Assembly (NCBI RefSeq): GCF_029714405.1
Contig: NZ_CP121650.1
Span: 1,054,001-1,118,000 of the forward strand
DNA: 64,000 nucleotides
Reading direction: 5' to 3'
Source: Bradyrhizobium sp. CB82
GTDB taxonomy: Bacteria; Pseudomonadota; Alphaproteobacteria; Rhizobiales; Xanthobacteraceae
A model generated the notes under the pieces. The model was not told the DNA's origin and did no database searches. It saw only the letters and a program-made list of their open reading frames with translations. Below, in pieces: positions 27,416-36,747 of the stretch (positions are counted from its first letter, which is position 1; each line of letters begins with the position of its first letter). The position numbers and the translations under genes were made by a program.

Positions 27416-29500
27416 ATGCGTGAGGGAGCCGAAGTACGGCTTGCCGTTGATATCGGAGGAACGTTCACCGATATCGTGCTGGACGTGGGTTTGGATCGCA
27501 AGACGCGGAAGGTGCTGACGACGCCGGCGCGTCCCGAGCAGGCGGTGCTCGACGGCATTCGTCTTATTCTCAGCGACGCGCGTGCGCATATCAGTGATAT
27601 CGATGTCTTCATCCACGGCACGACGCTGGCGACCAACGCCATCATTGAGCGCCGCGGCGCGAAAACCGCGCTGATCGCGACCGAAGGTTTTCGCGACGTG
27701 CTCGATATCGGCACCGAGAGCCGCTACGATCAATATGATCTCACCATCGACAAGCCGAAGCCGCTGGCGCCGCGTTCCCTGCGCTTCACCGTTCCCGAGC
27801 GCGTCGACGCGCATGGTGCGGTGCGGCTGCCGCTGGATGAGGCCGCTGTGCGCGCGCTGGCGCCGAGATTGCGTGCCCTGAATGTCGAAAGCGTTGCCAT
27901 CGCCTTCCTGCATTCCTATGCCAATCCCGAGCATGAGCGGCGCACGGCCGCGATTCTCGCGCAGGAGATGCCCGGCATCTCCGTGACGATGTCTTCGGCG
28001 GTGTGTCCCGAGATCCGCGAATATGAGCGTACCTCGACCGCGGTCGCCAATGCCTATGTGCAGCCTTTGATCGACGGCTATCTTGTGCGCATGGCCGAGG
28101 CGCTGGAGGTCGAGCAGTTCCGCGGCGCGATCTACCTCGTCACCTCCGGCGGCGGCGTCACCTCGATCGAAACGGCGCGGCGCTTTCCGGTGCGCCTGGT
28201 CGAATCCGGTCCCGCAGGCGGGGCGATCTTCGCGGCGCAGATCGCGGCACGGTCAGGGGAGACCAAGGTGCTCTCCTTCGACATGGGCGGCACGACGGCA
28301 AAAATCTGCCTGATCGAAAACTATCAGCCGGAGACCTCGCGCGTGTTCGAGGTCGATCGTGCCGCGCGCTTCCTGAAAGGCTCGGGTCTGCCGGTGCGCA
28401 TTCCCGTGATCGAGATGGTCGAGATCGGCGCCGGCGGCGGCTCGATCGCGCGGATCGACGCCATGAAACGCGTCACCGTCGGTCCCGAGAGTGCGTCGTC
28501 TGAGCCGGGCCCGGCCTGCTATGGCCGCGGCGGCACCCGTCCCGCCGTGACCGATGCGGACGTCGCGCTTGGCATGATCGATCCCGACGCCTTTGCCGGT
28601 GGCACGATCAAGCTCCACCCTGATCTGTCGAAACGGGCGCTGCTGCACGACGTCGGTGAGGCGCTGGGCCTCTCGGCGGAGAATGCCGCCTACGCGGTGC
28701 ACGAGGTCGTCTGCGAGAACATGGCGAGCGCGGCGCGCGTGCACGCGGTCGAGCGTGGCGCGGTGGTTGGCCAGCATACGTTGATCGCCTTCGGCGGCGC
28801 CGCGCCGCTGCATGCGGCGCGCGTTGCCGAGAAGATCGGCGTCTCCCGGGTGATCGTGCCGTCGAATGCCGGCGTCGGCTCGGCCGTCGGATTTCTGGCC
28901 GCGCCCATCGCCTATGAGCTCGTGCGCAGCCGCCATGTCCGGCTTGACGATTTCGATACCGCGGCGGTCTCCGATCTCTTGCATGAGATGGCGACCGAGG
29001 CGCGCGCGCTGGTCGAGCCCGGTGCTGCCGGCGCGCCGGTGCGTGAGCGCCGCGCCGCCTTCATGCGCTATGTCGGCCAGGGCCACGAGATCACGGTCGA
29101 GCTGCCGAACCGGCCGCTGACCACGGCCGACCTCGTGGGCTTGCGAAAATCCTTCGAGACCGATTACGCGGCGATGTTCGAGCGTCCGATCCCGGGCGCT
29201 GCGATCGAGGTGCTGAGCTGGTCGGTGTTGGCTGCCACCGAGCCGCGCAATCCGCCGATCGTCGATGCGGTGGCGCGCAAGCCGGCCGGCAAGGCATCCG
29301 GCAGCCGCAAATTCTTCGACGGAAGGGCAGGGCGCCTGGTCGAAATCCCCTTGTACCGCCGCGAGGACATGGCGCCCGGCGCGACCATCGCCGGCCCCGC
29401 CGTGATCGCTGAAGACGAGACCTCGACTTTCGTCTCGACGAGTTTTGACGCCCACATTGACGGTGCCGGCAGCATCGTCATGGAACGGAAGGCGGCGTAA
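27416..29500 (+). CDS. hyuA: Hydantoinase/oxoprolinase family protein, subunit A
   Basis: The 694-residue product shows VRLAVDIGGTFTDIVLD at the N-terminus (ATP-binding, actin-like fold). It then has FIHGTTLATNAIIERRG, VTSGGGVTS, FDMGGTTAKICLIE and the C-terminal GQGHEITVELP. These are the HyuA / 5-oxoprolinase A / acetone-carboxylase-beta family landmarks. With HyuB it would carry out ATP-dependent opening of a hydantoin or oxoproline ring, or carboxylate a ketone; substrate is not evident. The partner gene starts two bases after the stop. Confidence 0.9.
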   Translation: MREGAEVRLAVDIGGTFTDIVLDVGLDRKTRKVLTTPARPEQAVLDGIRLILSDARAHISDIDVFIHGTTLATNAIIERRGAKTALIATEGFRDVLDIGTESRYDQYDLTIDKPKPLAPRSLRFTVPERVDAHGAVRLPLDEAAVRALAPRLRALNVESVAIAFLHSYANPEHERRTAAILAQEMPGISVTMSSAVCPEIREYERTSTAVANAYVQPLIDGYLVRMAEALEVEQFRGAIYLVTSGGGVTSIETARRFPVRLVESGPAGGAIFAAQIAARSGETKVLSFDMGGTTAKICLIENYQPETSRVFEVDRAARFLKGSGLPVRIPVIEMVEIGAGGGSIARIDAMKRVTVGPESASSEPGPACYGRGGTRPAVTDADVALGMIDPDAFAGGTIKLHPDLSKRALLHDVGEALGLSAENAAYAVHEVVCENMASAARVHAVERGAVVGQHTLIAFGGAAPLHAARVAEKIGVSRVIVPSNAGVGSAVGFLAAPIAYELVRSRHVRLDDFDTAAVSDLLHEMATEARALVEPGAAGAPVRERRAAFMRYVGQGHEITVELPNRPLTTADLVGLRKSFETDYAAMFERPIPGAAIEVLSWSVLAATEPRNPPIVDAVARKPAGKASGSRKFFDGRAGRLVEIPLYRREDMAPGATIAGPAVIAEDETSTFVSTSFDAHIDGAGSIVMERKAA

Positions 29501-29502
29501 CC

Positions 29503-31191
29503 ATGAGTAGCGCAAGCACAAGCCTGATCGATCTTCAGATCATGTGGCACCGGCTGATCGCGGTGGTCGAGGAGCAGGCGCAGGTGCTGCTCCGCACCGC
29601 CTTCAGCCCGATCGTGCGCGAATGCGGCGATCTCTCTGCCGGCGTGTTCGACCTCAGGGGCCGCATGCTGGCGCAGGCCGTGACGGGCACGCCGGGGCAC
29701 GTCAACTCGATGGCGGAATCGGTCAAGCACTTCATCGCGCATTTTCCGCTGGAGACGATGGAGGAGGGCGACGCCTACATCACCAACGATCCCTGGATGG
29801 GCACCGGCCATCTCAACGACTTCGTCGTCACCACGCCCTGCTTCAAGAACGGCAAGCTGGTCGCGCTGTTCTCCTGCACGAGCCACCTCATGGACATCGG
29901 CGGCATCGGCTTCGGCCCTGATGCCACCGACGTCTTCATGGAGGGGCTCTACATCCCCATGCTGAAGCTGATCGACCAGGGCGTCGTCAACAAGACGCTG
30001 ATGGCGATGATCCGCACCAACACGCGGCTGCCGATCGATACCGAGGGGGACACCTATTCGCTCGCCGGTTGCAACGATGTCGGCTGCGAGCGCCTGGTCG
30101 AGATGATGACCGAGTTCGGCATCGACACGCTCGACGAACTCGGCGACTACATCTGCGACCGCTCGCGGGAGGCCGTGCTTTCCGAGATCGCGAAGCTGCC
30201 GAAGGGAAGCTGGCGCAACACCATGATCGTCGACGGCTATGACGCGCCGGTGACGCTATCGGCGATGCTGACGATCTCGGAGAACGGCATTCACGTCGAT
30301 TTCACCGGCACCTCGCCGGCCTCGAAGTTCGGCATCAACGTGCCGCTCTCCTACACCACCGCCTACACGGTGTTCGGCCTCGGCTGCGTCGTCGCCTCGG
30401 AGATTCCAAACAATGCCGGCTCGCTCTCGCCGCTGACGGTGTCGGCGCCATCGGGCGCGATCCTCAATGCGCCGAAGCCGGCGCCGGTGGCCTCGCGCCA
30501 CGTGATCGGCCAGATGCTGCCCGACGTCGTGTTCGGCTGCCTTCGCCATATCATCCCCGAGCGCGTGCCGGCCGAAGGCACCTCATGCCTGTGGAACCTC
30601 AACGTGCGCGGACAGACGCGCAGCGGTGCCGGCGGCAATTACGGGTTCTCGATGGCGGTGACCAGCAATGGCGGCACTGGCGCGCGATTTGCCAAGGACG
30701 GGCTGTCGGCAACCGCCTATCCGAGCGGGGTGCGCGGCACGCCGGTCGAGATCGCGGAGACGCAGACGCCGCTGATCTTCTGGCGCAAGGAGCTGCGCCC
30801 GGATTCCGGCGGCGCGGGTCGCACGCGCGGCGGTCTCGGCCAGATCATCGAGGTCGGCAGCGGTGTCGACGCGCCGTTCGACATTCTGGCGGCGTTCGAT
30901 CGCATCGATCATCCGCCGCGCGGCCACGATGGCGGCCGTGATGGCGAGGCCGGCTATGTCGGCTTGAAGTCCGGCCAAAAACTGCGCGGCAAGGGCTTTC
31001 AGCAGGTGCCGCCGGAAGACCGCCTTGTGGTGCTGACGCCGGGCGGCGCCGGCATCGGCGATCCCCGGGAGCGCGAACGGACCAGCGTGCGGGAGGACGT
31101 CGAGAGCGGACTGGTGTCCGCGGACAATGCTGCCACGATCTACGGGCTCGAGGACGTGATGCCGAGGTTGAGCAGCGAGCCGAGGCCATAG
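29503..31191 (+). CDS. hyuB: Hydantoinase B/oxoprolinase family protein
   Basis: The 562-residue product has the HyuB signature: [54 protein letters not shown] and the C-terminal [17 protein letters not shown] and [11 protein letters not shown]. It is the obligate partner of HyuA. The last residues ([15 protein letters not shown]) are not family-like: they are translated from the antisense strand of a dctA fragment, so the C-terminus was replaced or extended by rearrangement. Function should be little affected because the conserved core is complete. Confidence 0.9.
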   Translation: MSSASTSLIDLQIMWHRLIAVVEEQAQVLLRTAFSPIVRECGDLSAGVFDLRGRMLAQAVTGTPGHVNSMAESVKHFIAHFPLETMEEGDAYITNDPWMGTGHLNDFVVTTPCFKNGKLVALFSCTSHLMDIGGIGFGPDATDVFMEGLYIPMLKLIDQGVVNKTLMAMIRTNTRLPIDTEGDTYSLAGCNDVGCERLVEMMTEFGIDTLDELGDYICDRSREAVLSEIAKLPKGSWRNTMIVDGYDAPVTLSAMLTISENGIHVDFTGTSPASKFGINVPLSYTTAYTVFGLGCVVASEIPNNAGSLSPLTVSAPSGAILNAPKPAPVASRHVIGQMLPDVVFGCLRHIIPERVPAEGTSCLWNLNVRGQTRSGAGGNYGFSMAVTSNGGTGARFAKDGLSATAYPSGVRGTPVEIAETQTPLIFWRKELRPDSGGAGRTRGGLGQIIEVGSGVDAPFDILAAFDRIDHPPRGHDGGRDGEAGYVGLKSGQKLRGKGFQQVPPEDRLVVLTPGGAGIGDPRERERTSVREDVESGLVSADNAATIYGLEDVMPRLSSEPRP

Positions 31192-31325
31192 GCTCCCACG
31201 GTGAATGCCATCGCGCCGAACGCGCCGAACGCGCCGATCGGGGCGACGCGCACGACGATGCGGATGATGCCGAAGAACATCTTTGCCGCCTCCTCGACGG
31301 CGTCGACGATCGGCTCGCCGGCCAC
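31158..31325 (-). pseudogene. dctA: Internal fragment of a DctA-type C4-dicarboxylate symporter
   Basis: Minus-strand translation gives [19 protein letters not shown], then [20 protein letters not shown] and [11 protein letters not shown], which are adjacent parts of a DctA/GltP membrane segment. Normal family members read [11 protein letters not shown], so this copy has an extra GAF from a nine-base duplication (CGCGCCGAA repeats). About 55 of some 440 codons remain, and both ends are cut. It overlaps the end of hyuB. Confidence 0.75.
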
Positions 31326-31379
31326 ATCACGCGCTCCCCCATCTGGCAAAGGCGATCGAAGCAGACTACATGCCTGGCC

Positions 31380-32186
31380 ATGGCAAAACGTCCGCTCGAA
31401 GATTTCGTCGGCCGCTACCAGCGTCTCTTCGTTCTGACCGGGGCAGGCTGCAGCACCAATTCCGGCATTCCCGATTATCGCGACGACCACGGCAATTGGA
31501 AGCGAACCCAGCCGGTCAACTACCAGGCCTTCATGGGTGATACGCGCACGCGGCAGCGATATTGGGCGCGCAGCCTGATCGGCTGGCGGCGGTTCGGCCA
31601 GGCCATGCCGAACGACGCGCATCATGCGCTGGCTCGCCTCGAGGCGAATGGGCAGTGCGAGATGCTGCTGACCCAGAACGTCGACCGGTTGCATCAGTCC
31701 GCAGGCCACCGCCAGGTGATCGATCTGCACGGCCGGCTCGATCTCGTCCGCTGCATGGGCTGTGGCGAGAAGACACCGCGCGATGCGTTCCAGCGCTCCC
31801 TCGCCCGCGCGAATGCGGCCTGGCTCTCGTTCGAGGCCGCGGATGCGCCCGACGGCGATGCCGATCTCGAGCACGACGATTTTTCGTCGTTCAACGTGCC
31901 GGCTTGCCAATCCTGCGGTGGCATCCTCAAGCCCGATGTCGTGTTCTTCGGCGAGAGCGTGCCGCGCGAGGTCGTTGCATCCGCGCAAGAACATCTGGAG
32001 CAGGCCGACGCCATGCTGATCGTCGGCTCGTCGCTGATGGTCTATTCCGGCTTTCGCTTCGTACAGATGGCAGCGCGCAAAAGCATTCCGATTGCTGCCG
32101 TCAACCTCGGACGCACTCGCGCGGACGATCTGTTGACGCTGAAGGTCGAAGAGCGCTGCGAAGCTGCGCTTGCCTTCCTGCTGTGA
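31380..32186 (+). CDS. Sir2 family NAD-dependent protein deacylase
   Basis: The 268-residue product has [17 protein letters not shown] at 19-35 (NAD-binding, where most sirtuins read GAGxS), [12 protein letters not shown] at 98-109 with His117 as catalytic base in IDLHGRL. It has two zinc pairs, CMGC at 125-128 and CQSC at 176-179, then [14 protein letters not shown]. Everything needed for deacylation is visible. The type is close to class II sirtuins (SIRT4-like). It follows the dctA fragment and has no evident operon partner. Confidence 0.92.
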   Translation: MAKRPLEDFVGRYQRLFVLTGAGCSTNSGIPDYRDDHGNWKRTQPVNYQAFMGDTRTRQRYWARSLIGWRRFGQAMPNDAHHALARLEANGQCEMLLTQNVDRLHQSAGHRQVIDLHGRLDLVRCMGCGEKTPRDAFQRSLARANAAWLSFEAADAPDGDADLEHDDFSSFNVPACQSCGGILKPDVVFFGESVPREVVASAQEHLEQADAMLIVGSSLMVYSGFRFVQMAARKSIPIAAVNLGRTRADDLLTLKVEERCEAALAFLL

Positions 32187-32496
32187 GGCGAGCACGAACA
32201 GTCGTCTGCGTCGGGATGCATTGCACTGAATAGTCAGCGCAGCTGACATTCCACATTCGTGTTCCACGAAATTCCTTGATTGAACTCCGCGCGATCCGGC
32301 GTACTCTATGCCCGCGAGCGGGAGCAGCAGCCAATCCAACAGACCAACCTCCTTGAGCGATGGCGCCGAGAGAGATGGAAAGCTGGTACCGACTCATCTG
32401 AAGGAGACCAACCGACACCGAACCGGGCTGCAAGCGTCCGTCGCATGGACGTTCGTAAGACGCTGTCAAGAAACACACAATCGGGAGGAACTGCAC
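32187..32496. other. Intergenic region upstream of the PQQ dehydrogenase
   Basis: A 310-base gap. The first part contains GTCAGCGCAGCTGAC (about 32234), a perfect short palindrome that could be an operator. A frame open through the right part to the dehydrogenase lacks a start signal. I see no clear -35/-10 pair. Confidence 0.45.
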
Positions 32497-34215
32497 ATGA
32501 AGACGTGGTGGTGCTATTCTGGTCTGCCTCTTGTCGTTGGTGCGACACTCACCGTGTCGTCGGCCCTGGCTCAAACCGTGGACACTGCGCGCATCGAGGC
32601 TGCCGGCCAGAACGACTGGCTGACCTATCACGGTTCCTACAAGTCCTATCACTACAGCCCGCTGTCGCAGATCAACGCGGGCAATGTCGGCAATCTGAGC
32701 GTGGCCTGGATTCACATTCCCGGTCGCTCCACCCGCGGCCTGCAATCGATGCCGGTCGCCGCCGACGGCGTGCTCTACTACACGGGGTCCTACAGCCGGG
32801 TGTTCGCGCTCAATGGCGCGACCGGCGAAGTGATCTGGTCCTATTTCCCCGAACTCGACGAGGCGCTGATCGCGCGCCAGACTCATTCGCCGTACAATCG
32901 CGGCGTCGCACTCGGCGAGGGGAAGGTCTTCGTCGGCACGATGGACGGCCGCCTGTTCGGGCTGGATGCGAAGACGGGCAAGGTTCTCTGGGAAACCAAG
33001 CTGATCGATTCGCAGAAACTCACGGTCGGCTTCACCGGTGCGCCGCTCTATGCGAAGGGCACCGTGATCATCGGCGCGCAGGGCGGAGAGTGGCCGGGCC
33101 GCGGTCCGATCTTCGCCGTGGACGCGGCGACGGGCAAAAAGAAGTGGGAGTTCCTCACGGTCGCCGGTACCGATGATGCCATGAAGACCTGGGGCAACGA
33201 TTCCTGGCGCACCGGCGGCGGCGGCGGCTGGATGCCCGGCACCTACGATTCCGAGACCAACACCGTCCTGTGGGGTACGGCGAATCCGGCCCCGCTCTAC
33301 GACTGGTCGGGCCCAGACTTCAAGACGCAGGGCGCGCGTCCCGGCGACAATCTCTACACGAGCTCGGTGATCGGCCTCGACATCGATACCGGCAAGCTGA
33401 AGTTCTATCATCAGGAGCTGCCGCACGACGCCTGGGACTTCGACAGCGCGGTCGGCGAGTTCGTGATGCTCGAGCGCGACGGCCAGAAATACGTCGTTCA
33501 TCCGAACAAGGGCGGCTTCGTCTTCGTCTACGACCGCAATCTTGGCCTGAAGAATGTCTGGCCGCTCGTCCAGAATATCAACTTCGTCAAGACGATCGAC
33601 CCGAAGACGGGCGAGCTGATCGGCCGTCGCGACTTTTCCGTCGGCAAGGTCACCGAACCGCCGCTGTGCCCATATATTGGTGGCGGGATCAGCTGGAACT
33701 CCGGCTCGTACGACCCGAAAACGGGTCTCTACTACAAGCTCGGCCAGGAATGGTGCATGACGCTGGACGTCCAGAAGACGACTCCGGTCACCACACCCCA
33801 GGCCCAGCTCAACATTGGCGCCGATTTCAAAATGGCGCCTCCTCCGGGCGGCGAGATCTATGGCCATCTCGACGCGCGCGATCCCATCACGGGAGCGAAG
33901 AAATGGGAGGTGCGTTATCCCGAGCCGCCGCTCGGCAGCGTGCTGTCGACTGCGGGCAATCTCGTGTTCGTACCTGACTCCCGTGGGATCCTCCACGCCT
34001 ACGATGCCGAGAACGGGGCGGAGTTGTGGAACCACTCCGACGGCACCGGTCACCAGGGCGGCATCATCAGCTACACCGCGAACGGCAAGCAATACATCGC
34101 GGTGACGGCCGGCTTTGGCGGCATGTTGTCGGACGACTACGCGCCGAACTTCGGCGGCGTCTACAAGAGCATGCCGCGCGACGACGGAGCGCTGATCGTC
34201 TACAGCCTGAAATAG
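32497..34215 (+). CDS. PQQ-dependent alcohol dehydrogenase, DxD (lanthanide-type) variant
   Basis: ATG 32497 follows GGGAGGAAC and starts a Sec leader cut after SSALA. The 572-residue product is an eight-bladed quinoprotein propeller with repeated W-docking motifs (TGEVIWSYFPE, TGKVLWETKL, AENGAELWNHSDG). It has GGGGGWMPGTYD and the active-site segment HDAWDFDSAVGEF. There Asp314 aligns with the catalytic Asp of methanol dehydrogenases. Asp316 matches the extra Asp of lanthanide-dependent XoxF, where calcium MxaF has Ala. No adjacent Cys-Cys pair was seen. It would oxidise alcohols or aldehydes in the periplasm. A cytochrome and a binding protein follow. Confidence 0.88.
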   Translation: MKTWWCYSGLPLVVGATLTVSSALAQTVDTARIEAAGQNDWLTYHGSYKSYHYSPLSQINAGNVGNLSVAWIHIPGRSTRGLQSMPVAADGVLYYTGSYSRVFALNGATGEVIWSYFPELDEALIARQTHSPYNRGVALGEGKVFVGTMDGRLFGLDAKTGKVLWETKLIDSQKLTVGFTGAPLYAKGTVIIGAQGGEWPGRGPIFAVDAATGKKKWEFLTVAGTDDAMKTWGNDSWRTGGGGGWMPGTYDSETNTVLWGTANPAPLYDWSGPDFKTQGARPGDNLYTSSVIGLDIDTGKLKFYHQELPHDAWDFDSAVGEFVMLERDGQKYVVHPNKGGFVFVYDRNLGLKNVWPLVQNINFVKTIDPKTGELIGRRDFSVGKVTEPPLCPYIGGGISWNSGSYDPKTGLYYKLGQEWCMTLDVQKTTPVTTPQAQLNIGADFKMAPPPGGEIYGHLDARDPITGAKKWEVRYPEPPLGSVLSTAGNLVFVPDSRGILHAYDAENGAELWNHSDGTGHQGGIISYTANGKQYIAVTAGFGGMLSDDYAPNFGGVYKSMPRDDGALIVYSLK

Positions 34216-34303
34216 TCTCGTCGCGAAACGAGCTGCCGGGGAGCGGGGCAAGCCTGCTCCTCGGTCCGTTGAAGTGCCGGTTTAGGAACTGGAGCGAGAC
34301 GCC

Positions 34304-34654
34304 TTGAAACCGTTTGTGACCAGAATGGCCGCATTGCCGGTGGCAGTGCTGGTCGCATCATTGTTGGGTGCCGCCGCGATGCAGGCGCAATCTCCCACAC
34401 CTGCTCCGGATAGCGAGACGTTGGATGTCGAGCAGTTGTTCGCGGGTACTTGCGGCTTTTGTCACTCCGACGGCGGCCGGGCCCCCGGCAGGGGTCCGCA
34501 ACTGATGAACACGCAGCGAGACGACGATTTCATTCGCAACCGCATCAAGCACGGCAAGCAAGGCGCGATGCCGGCCTTCGACGGCGCTCTGACCGACGCG
34601 CAGATCGATCAGATCGTCACGTACATTCGCGCCCTGAAGCCGCGCCAGGGCTGA
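34304..34654 (+). CDS. Periplasmic c-type cytochrome, probable electron acceptor
   Basis: The start shown is TTG 34304 (TTGAAACCG), though an ATG at 34325 is also possible. The 116-residue product has a Sec leader ending near AMQAQ and one heme motif C50-G-F-C53-H54. Met89 in QGAMPAFDGAL is the likely axial ligand. It is a class I cytochrome c of XoxG/CytCL size or slightly smaller. Sitting 88 bases after the PQQ dehydrogenase, it likely accepts its electrons. The pattern dehydrogenase-cytochrome-binding protein repeats that of xoxFGJ. Confidence 0.85.
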   Translation: MKPFVTRMAALPVAVLVASLLGAAAMQAQSPTPAPDSETLDVEQLFAGTCGFCHSDGGRAPGRGPQLMNTQRDDDFIRNRIKHGKQGAMPAFDGALTDAQIDQIVTYIRALKPRQG

Positions 34655-34694
34655 GCCGCGACGAGCCCGATCCCATCCACACGAGGCCTTCGGA

Positions 34695-35462
34695 ATGAAG
34701 ATGATCCTCTCGCTCATGATCGGTGCCGCCGTCGCACTATCTCCGCCGGCGCAGGCGCGACCCCTGGAAGCGATCCGCTCCTCCGGCGAGCTCGGGCTGT
34801 GCGCCAACCCCAACTCGCTTCCCTTCGCCAGCAAGGCCGGCGATCCGCCCGGATTTCAGGTCGAATTGGGACAGGCACTGGCGCGCGAGCTCGGCGTCTC
34901 GCTCAGGCTCGACTGGATCATCACCCAATATCAGATGCGCAGCGCCGCCTGCGATGTCCTTCTCGATGTCATCGCCGACCGTGAGGCGCAAGGCGAGACC
35001 CGTCTGCGCATATCGAAGCCGTATTACCGCACGGGCGTTGCGCTGGCCGTGCCATCGTCCAGCGCGCTCACCTCGTTCAAGAGCCTGAACGAGCACACCA
35101 AGGTCGGCGTGCAGGTCGGCTCCGTGGCCGCCATGATCATCGGCCAGCGGCGGGTGCCGACCTCGACCTTCGGCTTCGAGAGCGACAGCCTTGACGCCCT
35201 GTCGAACAATGAGCTCGACGCTGCCGCGGTCACGCCGACAGCGGCGAGCTATTTCAACCTCACGCATCCCGAGAAGCCGGTTCGGATCCTCGATCGCGAC
35301 GAGAGCGTGACCAATCTCAACTGGAACGTCGCCGTCGGCATGGTCCGCCCGGACGATGCGTTGCGCGACGCGATCGATGCGGCGATCGACCGCTTGCGAG
35401 GCGACGGCACGATCGATCGGATCTATCGTCGCTACGGTATCGTCCTCGATGCACCGAAATAG
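34695..35462 (+). CDS. Quinoprotein-associated periplasmic solute-binding protein (XoxJ/MxaJ-like)
   Basis: The 255-residue product has a Sec leader (KMILSLMIGAAVALSPPAQA) and then a type-II binding-protein fold. Visible are LGLCANPNSLPFASKAGDPPG, VELGQALARELGVSLR, ADREAQGETRLRISKPYYRT and a final GTIDRIYRRYGIVL. The NPNSLPFAS start is typical of quinoprotein dehydrogenase-associated binding proteins (TIGR03871), which include MxaJ and XoxJ. XoxJ is thought to help mature or activate the dehydrogenase. It lies 40 bases after the cytochrome gene on the same strand, supporting an operon. Confidence 0.85.
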   Translation: MKMILSLMIGAAVALSPPAQARPLEAIRSSGELGLCANPNSLPFASKAGDPPGFQVELGQALARELGVSLRLDWIITQYQMRSAACDVLLDVIADREAQGETRLRISKPYYRTGVALAVPSSSALTSFKSLNEHTKVGVQVGSVAAMIIGQRRVPTSTFGFESDSLDALSNNELDAAAVTPTAASYFNLTHPEKPVRILDRDESVTNLNWNVAVGMVRPDDALRDAIDAAIDRLRGDGTIDRIYRRYGIVLDAPK

Positions 35463-35464
35463 CC

Positions 35465-35968
35465 GTGCGTCTCGGCCTCGGAGGCCCGCCGCTCAGCAGG
35501 CGCGACATACTCCGATGTCTCGCTGCCGCGGCGGCCATTGGCGCGGCCCCGGCAACCGGCGACGAGAAGCGCAAGATCGGTCTCCAGCTCTATACGGTCC
35601 GCGACCTCCTGAAGAGCGACTTCGAAGGCACCCTCCGCAAGGTTGTCCGCCTCGGCTACCGCGAGGTGGAGTTCGCAGATATTATCGGCCCTGACGTCAG
35701 GCGCACAAGCGCGCTCTTGCGCAGCCCCGGCCTCGCCGCCCCGTCACTGCATCTCGACTACATCGACCTGCGGGACAAGACCGCATCGTCGTTCGATATA
35801 GCTCATTCGCTCGGCAGCCGCTTCGTCGTCTGTCCGTGGTTGGACCCGCCGCAACGGCAGACGATCGACGCTGCGCAGCATCGAGACCAGCATCGCCTTC
35901 CTTCGCAGTCGGCACTATTTTTCTCGCCGCACGTGATCGTCCCGGCCATGGCCGGGACGATCTGTTGA
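35465..35968 (+). pseudogene. Truncated Tat-exported sugar phosphate isomerase/epimerase
   Basis: A GTG at 35465, two bases after the previous stop, opens a twin-arginine leader (SRRDILRCLAAAAAIGAAP). Then comes IGLQLYTVRDLLKSDFEGTL, LGYREVEFADIIG and SLGSRFVVCPWLDPPQRQTI, the N-terminal half of an AP-endonuclease-2-type TIM barrel. Relatives are about 280-300 residues; here family similarity ends near residue 138 and a 28-bp palindrome supplies the last codons. Metal-binding Glu and His residues of the second half are missing. It was probably the fourth gene of the PQQ-dehydrogenase operon. Confidence 0.75.
35935..35962. terminator. Perfect 28-bp palindrome at the end of the PQQ-dehydrogenase operon
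   Basis: GATCGTCCCGGCCA and its exact complement TGGCCGGGACGATC are adjacent with no loop bases between. It lies between the convergent truncated epimerase and GST genes and could terminate both. The core CCCGGCCATGGCCGGG type is a frequent rhizobial repeat. Confidence 0.55.
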
Positions 35969-35978
35969 TTGATGTGAC

Positions 35979-36623
35979 TTAGGCTGCCGCCTTCCGCCGG
36001 GCCTGCTCAGCCTTGTACAGTTCGAACTCCTCAGCGATCGCCTTCGCGATCGAAGGGCGCTGCTTGAGGCGCTCGTAATAGGCCTTCAGATTCGGCCATT
36101 TCGCCAGCTCGATCGGCGGGGTCGCCATGGTCCAATTGATCACCGTGACGAGATAGGCGTCGGCGACGGTGAAGTGGTCGAGCAGGAACTCGCGGCCCTT
36201 CAGGTGATTGTCGACATAATCAAGTCGCGACAGGTTCTTCTCCAGCGCGTAGGCCTTGCTCTCCTGCGGCGACTTGCGATCGAGCACGGGAATGAACAGT
36301 CCCTTGTGCAGTTCAGTGCCAATGAAGCAGAGCCATTGATGCAGCCGTGTGCGGTCGATGCCCGGTCCGGTGCCGAGGCTGGATTGCGGAAAGCGGTCCG
36401 CGACATACTGCAAGATCGCTGCGTTCTCCGTCAGCACCACGCCTTCGTCGGTGCGCAATGTCGGCACCAGGCCGATCGGGTTCACGGCGCGGAAGTCGGA
36501 GCCGTCCTTCAGCACGGTCTTGGTCGGTGAATCGACCTCGAGATAGTTCGCCTCGGCGCCGGCTTCGTACAGCGCGACGCGGGTCGCCATCGAGCAGGCG
36601 AGCGGCGAGAAATAAAGATCCAT
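35979..36623 (-). CDS. Glutathione S-transferase family protein
   Basis: The start is ATG 36623, preceded by AAGGAGGC; the longer open frame crosses the divergent promoter. The 214-residue product has the thioredoxin-like domain (DLYFSPLACSMATRVALYEAG, with Ser10/Cys11-region as the active-site stretch), NPIGLVPTL and LTENAAILQYVADRF for glutathione binding. The helical domain contains FTVADAYLVTVINW. It belongs to the beta-like bacterial GST group. It is transcribed divergently from a TetR regulator 111 bases away. Confidence 0.9.
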   Translation of the reverse strand: MDLYFSPLACSMATRVALYEAGAEANYLEVDSPTKTVLKDGSDFRAVNPIGLVPTLRTDEGVVLTENAAILQYVADRFPQSSLGTGPGIDRTRLHQWLCFIGTELHKGLFIPVLDRKSPQESKAYALEKNLSRLDYVDNHLKGREFLLDHFTVADAYLVTVINWTMATPPIELAKWPNLKAYYERLKQRPSIAKAIAEEFELYKAEQARRKAAA

Positions 36624-36678
36624 GGGGTGCCTCCTTGGGGCGTGGTATCTTTTGACCTTGCGTCGCAACCCGGCCGGA

Positions 36679-36747
36679 TTGATTTTTGTACTGTTCTGCA
36701 TAATATAAATGCGGTCAAGGATTATTTTGCGAAATGGTACAAAAATC
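36679..36747 (+). promoter_or_regulatory. Promoter and wide inverted repeat between GST and TetR genes
   Basis: TTGATT (36679-36684), a 16-base spacer and TAATAT (36701-36706) form a plausible sigma-70 promoter for the TetR gene. GATTTTTGTAC (36681-36691) and GTACAAAAATC (36737-36747) are perfect 11-bp complements. One overlaps the -35/spacer and the other the first codons of the regulator. They could be two half-operators bridged by the TetR protein; the link is inferred. Confidence 0.5.

Noticed and set aside
32234..32248. GTCAGCGCAGCTGAC as a definite operator
   Set aside because: A short palindrome 250 bases from the gene start, with no adjacent regulator; chance occurrence cannot be excluded.
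32101..34251. 716-residue minus-strand ORF opposite the PQQ dehydrogenase
   Set aside because: No motif or signal peptide; composition is that of an antisense shadow of a real gene.
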